Source of the DNA: Nocardiopsis alborubida
GTDB lineage: Bacteria > Actinomycetota > Actinomycetes > Streptosporangiales > Streptosporangiaceae
Direction of reading: 5' to 3'
Assembly (NCBI RefSeq): GCF_012396365.1
Contig: NZ_JAAXPG010000015.1
Location: 1-64,000, forward strand
DNA: 64,000 nucleotides
In this document: one piece after another, positions 57,973 through 64,000 of the stretch
Numbering within the stretch: the stretch's first letter is position 1
Layout: each line of letters starts with the position of its first letter
Made by a program: the position numbers and the translations under genes
Notes under the pieces: model-generated
Databases searched by the model: none
What the model saw: the letters and a program-made list of their open reading frames with translations, nothing else
Told to the model about the DNA's origin: nothing

Positions 57973-58815
57973 TCAGGCGTTGGCGGGCGGCTCCCCCTCG
58001 TCGTCCTCCAACTCGACCCGCTCACGGCGGCGCTGGCCCTGGACGTGCTCGTCTCGGGTCACGTCACGCTTGCGGACGTGGACCTCCTCGACGGGCACCT
58101 GCTCCTTGGAGACGACCGGGCGCTCCTCGTAGAGCGTGAAGGTCTCCTCGTCCTCGCCCATCTCCCGGGGCTCGCGCACCGCGGAGGGGTCGTCCACCGG
58201 ACGCCGCTCGACCTGGAGCTCGTCGTGGTGCAGCGGGACCGTCTCGTCGAACTGCTCGGTCTCCACGTACTTGTGCATGCGGGCGTGTCCGGCCTCGCGC
58301 CGCTCCACGCCGATGTCCACGCGCTCCTCCGAACGCGTCATCGAGATGTCGTCGCGCTCGTCCGCCATGGCGGCGTCCCGGTCGCGCGCGGCGGCGTCAC
58401 CGGCCGCACCCCCCGCCACGCCTCCGGCCATGCCCTCCCGGCCGGTGGTCTGCGGGCCGGGGCCCCGGCCCATCGCGGTCTCCTCACCCCGCATCGGGGG
58501 GCCGCCGTGCTGCGCGTAGTACTGGCGGACCGTCTGCTCCTCCTCGGGGGAGATGTGCCGGTCGGCGTCGATGTGCGGGGCGTCCTTGACGACGGACTTC
58601 TCGTAGGGAACCCGGATGTCCTCCTCCACCGGCTGGGAGCCCTGGAGCGGAACGAGGGTCTCGTGCCTGCCGAACAGGCCGGTGTGCACGGACACCCAGC
58701 TCGGCTGGTCGGTGTTGTCGTCGAGGTAGACCTGGTTGATCTTGCCGACGTTCTGGCCCTCCCGATCGAGGACGTGGTGCCCGATCAGGTCTGCGGGTGT
58801 GCGATCGCGTGCCAC
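57973..58815 (-). CDS. PRC-barrel and DUF2382 stress protein
   Basis: A 280-residue hydrophilic protein. Residues 5-75 form a PRC barrel ('DLIGHHVLDREGQNVGKINQVYLDDNTDQPSWVSV'). A Gly/Ala linker follows. Residues about 155-265 are a DUF2382 (YsnF/AvaK) domain rich in Glu and Arg with repeats such as 'TRSEERVDIGVERREAGHARMHKYVETEQFDETVPLHHDELQVERRPVDD' and 'EERPVVSKEQVPVEEVHVRKRDVTRDEHV'. Such proteins are induced by stress in actinomycetes and cyanobacteria. Confidence 0.92.
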   Translation of the reverse strand: MARDRTPADLIGHHVLDREGQNVGKINQVYLDDNTDQPSWVSVHTGLFGRHETLVPLQGSQPVEEDIRVPYEKSVVKDAPHIDADRHISPEEEQTVRQYYAQHGGPPMRGEETAMGRGPGPQTTGREGMAGGVAGGAAGDAAARDRDAAMADERDDISMTRSEERVDIGVERREAGHARMHKYVETEQFDETVPLHHDELQVERRPVDDPSAVREPREMGEDEETFTLYEERPVVSKEQVPVEEVHVRKRDVTRDEHVQGQRRRERVELEDDEGEPPANA

Positions 58816-58920
58816 GATGTCCCCCTAGTGGTTCGCGTGGTCGAGGGGCGGGTGCCCCAACGCTGTCCGCCTACCCCCTACCCGCCATGAGCTGCGCGGA
58901 CTAACGGCTCACCCAAGCCG

Positions 58921-59673
58921 CTAACGAGTCCGGGGAGAGTGTTGGCCTCCTCCTTGCCCGGGGCGGCCGGGAATTGACGCGCACGGGAGGTTGGGCCCCT
59001 CGGGGTCAAGCGTCCTTGGTGTCAGCGGTGGCCCCGGCTGGGACCGCGCGGGAGCGGCGGGCCGTGGAGGGCGCGCCCCGGCTGGGGTGTCCCCCGCGGG
59101 GAGGTCGGCGTGGGAGCGGCCCGTGGCGGGGGCCTCCGGGACGCGGAGGTCGGGCACGGGACCGGCCAGGTACGCCTCCAGGACGGGTTCCGCGGGAAGC
59201 CGGTCCGCCAGCGCCCAGGCGAGCATGCGGTGCAGGCCGTCCAGGTGGGTCACCGCGTCGGTGCGTTCGAACCGCTCGTAGAAGGGGTGGTCGAGGGCGC
59301 GCGAGCTCAGGAACAGCGGCGCGCGGGCCGCTCCGGTGTGCCACTCCAGCTTGTTCCAGCACACCGGGTTGGTGGCGGGGTACTCCCGGCGCCAGGCGGT
59401 GAGCGTGCTCAGGGCCTCGGCGACGGTCGCCCCGGCCGGGGGGACCAGTTCGCGTTCCCCGTACTCGCCCGTGTGCCAGGGCAGGAGCACGGACAGGACG
59501 TCCGCGCGGTCCAGGGCGACCCGGTGCCACGTCCCGCCGAGTTGGCGGGTGGCCAGGGTCAGGGCGCTCTCGGCGTACCTGTTGGTGGCACGGGAGACCT
59601 CGTCCTTCCCCGGGTGGGTGGCGCGGAAGCGCCGGAGGACGGCGTCGGGGGCGACGGGTTCGAGGATCTGCAC
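58921..59673 (-). CDS. Uncharacterised actinomycete protein (DUF6309-like)
   Basis: The 250-residue product starts VQILEPVAPDAVLRRFRATHPGKDEVSRATNRYAESALTLATRQLGGTWHRVALDRADVLSVLLPWHTGEYGERELVPPAGATVAEAL in pieces. It continues with 'RREYPATNPVCWNKLEWH' and 'THLDGLHRMLAWALADRLP'. I tentatively place it in the DUF6309 group from memory, with no function. GTG 59673 follows GAGGAC and the domain begins there; the longer frame to 60189 is antisense to the relic gene opposite. The last 60 residues are Pro/Arg-rich. It is divergent from the immunity-like relic. Confidence 0.65.
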   Translation of the reverse strand: MQILEPVAPDAVLRRFRATHPGKDEVSRATNRYAESALTLATRQLGGTWHRVALDRADVLSVLLPWHTGEYGERELVPPAGATVAEALSTLTAWRREYPATNPVCWNKLEWHTGAARAPLFLSSRALDHPFYERFERTDAVTHLDGLHRMLAWALADRLPAEPVLEAYLAGPVPDLRVPEAPATGRSHADLPAGDTPAGARPPRPAAPARSQPGPPLTPRTLDPEGPNLPCASIPGRPGQGGGQHSPRTR

Positions 59674-59856
59674 GGGTTCGGTCCTCAGGTGGGTCCGCCG
59701 GGAAACGGGCGGCGGTCGCGGGGTCCGGCGGTCGCGGCGGCCCACCGCCGTGGTGGCTGCCGCTGCCCGAAGGATAGGCGGCGAGAGCGCGACGGGAAAG
59801 GGGCCGCACACCGCGTCGACGCCACCGTCGGGTGCCGTGGGAGGCCGGTCGCCGTC

Positions 59857-60285
59857 CTGGACGAGGAGGGGCAGCGTGAGCTGCTCGGGAGGATCGCGGG
59901 GTTCCTGCCGCGGCCGGAAGACTGGCGGGAGGCCGTGCTGGACGCCCGGTTCCTGGTGGGCTACGAACGGCTGCGGGTGAGGGTGGTCCTGGAGGACGGG
60001 ACCGTGCGCGAGGGGCGCGGGCACTACCGGCTCCCCGACCTGGTGCGGACCCTTCGGGAGGGCATGTACCGACCGGACCGGGGCACCTGGTTCGGCCTCC
60101 GGTGCACCGTGGACCGGGACCGAAGCCGGGTGGAGGCCGACCACGACTCCGAGCCCGCCTTCGACATGGCCCCGCTGGACTTCGACCACGCCCTGGACCA
60201 GACGTACTACCCGCGTTCACGGGAGCATGTCCCCGCCTGGCTGGCGGAGCGCCTGGCCGCCGCGCGCGGCCGAGCTCCGGACCGG
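59857..60285 (+). pseudogene. Relic of an immunity-like/conserved hypothetical gene
   Basis: In one frame the segment reads like a real protein: LDEEGQRELLGRIAGFLPRP, 'EDWREAVLDARFLVGYERLRV', 'GRGHYRLPDLVRTLREGMYRPDRGTWFGLRCTV', 'DHDSEPAFDMAPLDFDHALDQTYYPRSREHVPAWLAERLA'. This resembles small actinomycete proteins compared with YezG/DUF600 immunity factors, from memory only. The coding-like sequence has no in-frame ATG, GTG or TTG at its N-terminus; the first GTG is at 59935, 26 codons in. It has no stop: the frame runs through the terminator at 60311 and on, antisense to the next gene, to 61206. A damaged gene or sequencing indel is likely. Confidence 0.5.
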
Positions 60286-60310
60286 TCCGGATCGCTCCGG
60301 AGGCGGGCGA

Positions 60311-60341
60311 CGCCGGGGCCCCAGGGGGTCGGGCCCCGGCG
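60311..60341. terminator. Hairpin between relic gene and beta-helix gene
   Basis: A perfect 11-bp inverted repeat (CGCCGGGGCCC at 60311-60321, complement at 60331-60341, loop of 9) in the convergent gap. It probably ends transcription of the minus-strand secreted enzyme and perhaps of the relic. Confidence 0.75.
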
Positions 60342-60381
60342 TCACGTGTGGTCAGGCCGTGGTCAGCGGCTCAGACCGCGG

Positions 60382-62076
60382 TCAGCAGGTCTGGTCGCTG
60401 CTGTTCTGGAAGGTGACGTTGCGGACGGTCAGGTTGACCGAGCACGGGTTCTCCACGAGCGAGGTGTTGGCCAGCGTCAGGTTCTGGAACGTGATGTCGG
60501 AGGTGTTGGCGAACTCCGAGCGGGCCGCGATCCGGACGCTGCCCGGGCCCGCGATCGTGCCCCCGGAGATGGTGACGTTGTGGCAGTTCTCCACGAGCAC
60601 CGCGTTGTTGCCGGTCTGGGCGATGTCCACGCGGTCGATGACCGCGCCGCCGCTCTCGGAGACGCAGAAGACCCCCCGGCCGCCACCGCGGGCGCGGACC
60701 TCGCCGACCCGGATGTTGGTCGGGTGGTCGTTGCCGATCCGCCCGTTGCGGTTGGCCATGCGGAAGGCCGCGTAGCCGGTTCCGGTTCCGGCCCCCTCTG
60801 CGTCGACCAGGTCGACCGTGGCGTTGACGGTGTTGTTGAGCAGCAGGCCCGAGTAACCGGTGTCGCGGGCCGTGACGGTGCCGATGTCCAGCCCGTCCAC
60901 GCTGTAGGTCTCCACGCCGTGGTTGTCGGTGCCCGACACGTACACGTCGTCGATGCTGATGTCACGCGTGGTGCGGTTGGCGTCGCTGCCCCGGCTGTCG
61001 ATACGCATGCCCAGGCCGTTGGACAGGCGCAGGTCGATCTGGCCGAAGTGGACGTTCTGCGAGCCGCGCACGAAGACGCCGAAGTACGGCGCGCCGGTCA
61101 CCGACAGGTGGGGGACGGAGACGTTCTGGGCGTTCCGGATCCGGACGGCGGCGTGGTCGGCGCCCACCGATCCGGTGACGTTGATCGTGCCGCAGACCTC
61201 CAGTGAGGTGTGGCTGGGCAGGTCGAGTGAGGTGTTGGCGGGCATCGAGCCGGAACCGCGCACCACCACGCGTTGCTGGGAGGTGCGGCCGGAGTCGAGG
61301 CTGCCGACGGCAGCGCGCATGGCGGCGAGCATGTCGCCGCCGGTGTAGACGGTGCTGCCGCCGTTGCGGGCGGTCCAGGTGGAGCCGTTCTGGACGGCCT
61401 CGGCGTGGTGGGAGCCGCTGCCGCAGTCACCGTCTCCCCCGCCTCCGCCGCCGGTGTCGTCCACGCGGACCAGGTCCCAGACCTGGTTGGCGCCGTCGAG
61501 GGAGTCGTACTGCGACAGGCGGTCGCCCGGGGTGGTGCTCCACTCCCAGGCCTCCAGGGCCTTGCCGCTGAGGCGGTTGATCAGTTGGACGCCGCTGCCG
61601 GTGTCGACGGGGCGCCACTGCTGGTTGGCGCTGCCGGTGTCGGTGAACTGGCGGATCTCGGCGCCGTTGGCGGTGGAGTGCTCCCAGACGTCGATGGCCT
61701 TGCCGCTGTTGCGGTTGACGAGGCGGTAGTAGCCGTCACCGGACGACACGAAGCGGAACTGCTGCCAGGGGCGGTCGGTGCGTTCCCACTGGATGATCCG
61801 GGCGCCGTCCTGGGTTCCGGCGCTCTCGACGTCGGCGACCAGGCCGCTGTGCTGGTTGCGCAGGACGTAGTAGGCGCCTGTGTCGATGTCGGCGGCCTGG
61901 GCGGGGGTGACGGCGGCGGCGGAGAGGCCGCTCGTGCAGAGCACGACGGCCAGGGCGGAGTACAGGAACCTTCGCAGGCGCGACAGGCGCGTGAGGGGCC
62001 TGCGGGAGGGCGGGGAGGACGACGGCGCGGTCCGGGGCGCGCCGGAGGGACCGGGGCGTGGGGGGTTGATGGGCAC
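60382..62076 (-). CDS. Secreted ricin-B/CBM13 plus right-handed beta-helix protein
   Basis: A 564-residue exported protein. A long signal region ends near 'YSALAVVLCTSGLSAAAVTPAQAAD'. Residues about 65-200 hold a ricin-B (CBM13-like) sugar-binding module with QxW pieces: 'YYVLRNQHSGLVADVESAGTQDGARIIQWERTDRPWQQFRFV', 'GSANQQWRPVD', 'DGANQVWDL'. A Gly-rich linker leads to a parallel beta-helix ('VSVPHLSVTGAPYFGVFVRGSQNVHFGQIDL', 'NVTISGGTIAGPG'), the fold of pectate lyases and related polysaccharide enzymes. Catalytic residues are not identified, so lyase, hydrolase or structural roles are open. GTG 62076 is preferred (AGAGGAG upstream). Confidence 0.9.
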   Translation of the reverse strand: MPINPPRPGPSGAPRTAPSSSPPSRRPLTRLSRLRRFLYSALAVVLCTSGLSAAAVTPAQAADIDTGAYYVLRNQHSGLVADVESAGTQDGARIIQWERTDRPWQQFRFVSSGDGYYRLVNRNSGKAIDVWEHSTANGAEIRQFTDTGSANQQWRPVDTGSGVQLINRLSGKALEAWEWSTTPGDRLSQYDSLDGANQVWDLVRVDDTGGGGGGDGDCGSGSHHAEAVQNGSTWTARNGGSTVYTGGDMLAAMRAAVGSLDSGRTSQQRVVVRGSGSMPANTSLDLPSHTSLEVCGTINVTGSVGADHAAVRIRNAQNVSVPHLSVTGAPYFGVFVRGSQNVHFGQIDLRLSNGLGMRIDSRGSDANRTTRDISIDDVYVSGTDNHGVETYSVDGLDIGTVTARDTGYSGLLLNNTVNATVDLVDAEGAGTGTGYAAFRMANRNGRIGNDHPTNIRVGEVRARGGGRGVFCVSESGGAVIDRVDIAQTGNNAVLVENCHNVTISGGTIAGPGSVRIAARSEFANTSDITFQNLTLANTSLVENPCSVNLTVRNVTFQNSSDQTC

Positions 62077-62307
62077 TGCTGCTCCTCTGTGCGAACTCCG
62101 GACGGCGGTGTCCGGAAGGAGTGGGGGGTTAGGGAGCGCTCCCATGCAACGGGAAGTTAACACGAAAAACGTTTTTACGGTAGCCGTGCGACTACGGTCG
62201 GGAAGGGACGGAGTTCCGGAGGTTGGAGGGGTGGAGAACCCGCACAGTCTTCTGCGCGCACCAGGCGACCTGCTTAGCTCAGGGCCGAGAGAGGCCGGGT
62301 ACTACGA

Positions 62308-62337
62308 AGCCCCGGAAGCAGTGGTGCTTCCGGGGCT
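62308..62337 (-). terminator. Terminator after the XRE-DUF397 operon
   Basis: A perfect 13-bp hairpin (AGCCCCGGAAGCA at 62308-62320, complement 62325-62337, loop GTGG) 33 bases past the DUF397 stop. Confidence 0.8.
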
Positions 62338-62370
62338 CGACGTTGTGGGGGTACGTGAGGGGTGGGGATG

Positions 62371-62559
62371 TCAGGAGGTGGCGCCCGGTGCCTTCAGCGA
62401 GGAGACGAAGGGGTGCCACTCGACTGAGGGGAAGGACAGGTGGCCCAACTCAGGCTGCTTGGAGTCACGCATACCGTGTTCTCCTGAGACGAAGTGAGCA
62501 GCTTCCACACACTCTCCACTCGCGGTGGAGTAACTGCTCTTGTACCACTGCTCTCTCAA
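62371..62559 (-). CDS. DUF397-domain protein
   Basis: A 62-residue DUF397 protein: 'WYKSSYSTASGECVEAAHF', then 'MRDSKQPELGHLSFPSVEWHPFVSSLK', the typical 'W.KSS.S...G.CVE...V..G...RDSK.P....L.F....W..F' pattern. It lies 8 bases downstream of an XRE gene and forms the usual actinomycete XRE-DUF397 pair, whose members often act together in development or antibiotic control. Confidence 0.93.
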   Translation of the reverse strand: MREQWYKSSYSTASGECVEAAHFVSGEHGMRDSKQPELGHLSFPSVEWHPFVSSLKAPGATS

Positions 62560-62567
62560 GTTCCACC

Positions 62568-63386
62568 TCAGTGTGCGCTACGCAGACCAGTCTTGGTCTT
62601 GGCGTCTCCGTATGCTTCCATGCGCAGCCTATCGAGCACACGAAGATGCTCCTCAACCTCCGAGGAGTCGTCCTGAAAGAGGACACTCCTGCGTTGCTCG
62701 GTGTGCACGACGCTGAGTACTCCGACTTCAAGGACCGTGAACGAGCCCATCTCCATAGCAGCGTGAGCCCCGACCTCGTAGGGCAAAAGTTGGACGGTGA
62801 CGTGCGGTTCATCCATCAAAGCGATGACATGGTCAAGCTGGGCACGCATCACCTCGGCTCCACCAACCATGCGGTGAACGGCAGCTTCGTCGATGATGGC
62901 CCAGGTTTGCGGACAGCTGCTCATCCAGACCCGCTGTCGCTCCCTGCGAACCTGAATCCGACGATCCACCTCTTCTTGGCTGATCGCAGCCCCGCTACCC
63001 GCTATCAAGGCTCTCTGGTAGCCCTCGGTCTGGAACAGGCCAGGGATGTGGATGGCGTCGTAGCGCTGAATCTTCCGTGCGTCACTCTCCAGGCCGATGT
63101 AGGTGCCGTAGCCGCCCTTGACGCCGTATCGCTGCCACCACCCGGACTCGCGCGCACGTTCGCGTAGCTCCAGATAGCGGCCGATCTCCTCGTCTGGTAC
63201 CTCGTAGTACTCCAGCAGCGCATGCAGGTCTCGGCGCCGCGGAATCGCTCCGCTGGGGTCTTCCCATCTGGTGATACTGCTCGGGGCCACGTCGATGGCC
63301 TTGGCCACCCGATCGCGCGGTCTCTCTCCTCGCAGCTTCCCCAGCTCCTGGGCCAACTGCCAGCGCCCCACCGTTGGACTCTTCAT
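62568..63386 (-). CDS. XRE-family regulator with DUF5753-type C-domain
   Basis: A 272-residue regulator with an XRE HTH ('WQLAQELGKLRGERPRDRVAKAIDVAPSSITRWEDPSGAIPRRRDLHALLEYYEVPDEE'). The C-domain is 'YIGLESDARKIQRYDAIHIPGLFQTEGYQRALI', 'ERQRVWMSSCPQTWAIIDEAAVHRMVGG', 'HVTVQLLPYEVGAHAAMEMGSFTVLE', typical of DUF5753. Start ATG 63386 (MKSPTVGRW). Its G+C is visibly lower than neighbours, with codons ending in A or T more often. It forms an operon with the DUF397 gene. Confidence 0.94.
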   Translation of the reverse strand: MKSPTVGRWQLAQELGKLRGERPRDRVAKAIDVAPSSITRWEDPSGAIPRRRDLHALLEYYEVPDEEIGRYLELRERARESGWWQRYGVKGGYGTYIGLESDARKIQRYDAIHIPGLFQTEGYQRALIAGSGAAISQEEVDRRIQVRRERQRVWMSSCPQTWAIIDEAAVHRMVGGAEVMRAQLDHVIALMDEPHVTVQLLPYEVGAHAAMEMGSFTVLEVGVLSVVHTEQRRSVLFQDDSSEVEEHLRVLDRLRMEAYGDAKTKTGLRSAH

Positions 63387-63531
63387 GCCGAGAGCGTAGC
63401 GGACCCCTTCATCTTCCATCAGCTTTTTTTGATATGCACCTTGCACATGGCCTGGCCATGATGGACTATGACTGTGCGACAGCGCTGTGCACTCTGTTGG
63501 TTACCGAGTGCGATCTCCGTGGCATGAAAAC

Positions 63532-63567
63532 GGCCCTGGTCGGGTGCGGACACACCCGGCCAGGGCC
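63532..63567. promoter_or_regulatory. Strong hairpin in leader of ATP-binding gene
   Basis: A 15-bp stem with one G-U pair (arms 63532-63546 and 63553-63567) sits 33 bases before the TTG 63601. A smaller ACCTG/CAGGT pair lies at 63580-63595 near the ribosome site. It may be a terminator, attenuator or translation switch. Confidence 0.55.
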
Positions 63568-63600
63568 TGAGCCCACAACCTGTAGAAGCAGGTGAGGACC

Positions 63601-64000
63601 TTGGACAACCGTAGTACTCCCATGCCCGAACCCCCTCGGCGGCCCGAGCTTCGGCGCTACCTCGGGCGCTTCCCCGGCGCGCTGCCCGCCGTCAAGGACG
63701 CGCGCGACTGGCTGTCCCGGCGCCTGGAGCTGGCACAGACCCCCGGCTCCCCCGCCCAGGACGCCCTCCTGATCCTGAGCGAACTCGCAACGAACGCCCT
63801 GCTGCACTCCCCCGCCGGAGCGCGCGGCGGGGCGTTCCTCGTCTCGGTGTTCGTCTCCGCCCACTGCCTTCGCATCTCCGTGCGCGGCTGCGACGACACC
63901 CGCGTTCCCACCCTCCAGGCGGTTCCGGCCGGCCCCGAATCCGAACACGGGCGCGGCCTCCTCCTCGTCAACGCCCTGGCCGACACCTGGGGTGTCGAGC
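63601..64000 (+). CDS. ATP-binding (HATPase_c) anti-sigma-like protein, partial
   Basis: The gene runs off the right edge. The visible 133 residues show the RsbW/SpoIIAB-type fold: 'RFPGALPAVKDARDWLSRRLELAQTPGSPAQDALLILSELATNALLHSP' (N-box with ELATNA), then 'FVSAHCLRISVRGCDD' and 'ESEHGRGLLLVNALADTWGVE' (G-box HGRGL). Such serine kinases bind sigma factors or anti-anti-sigma proteins in the cytoplasm and are abundant in Nocardiopsis and Streptomyces. TTG 63601 follows AGGTGAGG; ATG 63622 is an alternative without a site. Confidence 0.88.
   Translation, partial: MDNRSTPMPEPPRRPELRRYLGRFPGALPAVKDARDWLSRRLELAQTPGSPAQDALLILSELATNALLHSPAGARGGAFLVSVFVSAHCLRISVRGCDDTRVPTLQAVPAGPESEHGRGLLLVNALADTWGVE

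Noticed and set aside
59674..60189. N-terminal 172 residues of the longer minus-strand frame ahead of the DUF6309-like protein
   Set aside because: This part is antisense to the coding-like relic opposite. The GTG at 59673 has a ribosome site and begins the recognisable domain.
62240..62310. tRNA-like TTAGCTCAGGG segment
   Set aside because: It recalls a D-arm, but no acceptor stem, anticodon arm or T-loop can be fitted around it.

Overview
The window is about 73-75% G+C with the codon bias of a high-GC actinomycete. The best lineage marker is the secreted protease at 16504-17658. Its mature part closely resembles the Nocardiopsis alkaline protease NAPase (recalled family knowledge, no search run). 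Together with a Pup-proteasome, PafBC, DUF397/XRE pairs and Spo0M, this points to Nocardiopsis or a close relative. The window looks chromosomal; I see no transposase, integrase, phage gene, rRNA, tRNA or CRISPR array.

Layout. (1) 1-10.4 kb: Spo0M-like protein, DUF397 protein, tatC/tatA, the fused regulator PafBC, a DUF3866 protein, a formyltransferase-like protein and an FKBP lipoprotein. (2) 10.4-30.7 kb: the Pup-proteasome locus pafA, prcA, prcB, pup, dop, mpa/arc and trmI, all on the minus strand. Two inserts break it. About 8.8 kb between pup and dop carries two tandem alpha-lytic-type proteases, an amidohydrolase, an MHS-family transporter and a frameshifted PucR-type regulator. About 3.3 kb between dop and mpa carries a small membrane protein, a TetR regulator with two visible operators and a CNNM/HlyC-CorC protein. 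(3) 30.9-40.6 kb: polyphosphate glucokinase, a DUF2000/AraC divergent pair, an XRE-TPR plus SLOG-like gene pair, a site-2 protease, a RecB-type nuclease, an orphan response regulator and a ThrE exporter. (4) 40.7-52 kb: TPR protein, gcvP with a glycine riboswitch, a MerR regulator, a DUF151 nuclease, the FHA protein GarA, a nucleotidyltransferase-phosphohexomutase fusion and a CDP-alcohol phosphatidyltransferase. This follows the mycobacterial Rv1822-Rv1832 neighbourhood. (5) 52.2-64 kb: cstA with cory-CC-star and ArsA-like genes, a PNPOx-like protein, an amine oxidase, a PRC-barrel stress protein, a possible immunity-gene relic, a secreted beta-helix/ricin-B enzyme, an XRE/DUF397 pair, and an ATP-binding anti-sigma-like gene cut by the window edge.

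How the genes work together. PafA ligates Pup to proteins after Dop deamidates it, Mpa unfolds the products and PrcAB degrades them. PafBC, which activates DNA-damage genes in mycobacteria, lies a few kb away. The gcvP region joins glycine catabolism, with its riboswitch, to GarA, a phosphorylation-controlled regulator of central nitrogen and carbon flux in mycobacteria. The cstA operon probably imports peptides or pyruvate with two accessory proteins of unclear role.

The observations most worth a second look are the protease pair inside the proteasome cluster with a duplicated upstream block, the PucR frameshift, the paired TetR operators, the XRE-SLOG module, the immunity-like relic with no normal start or stop, and the missing FtsR-type MerR gene.
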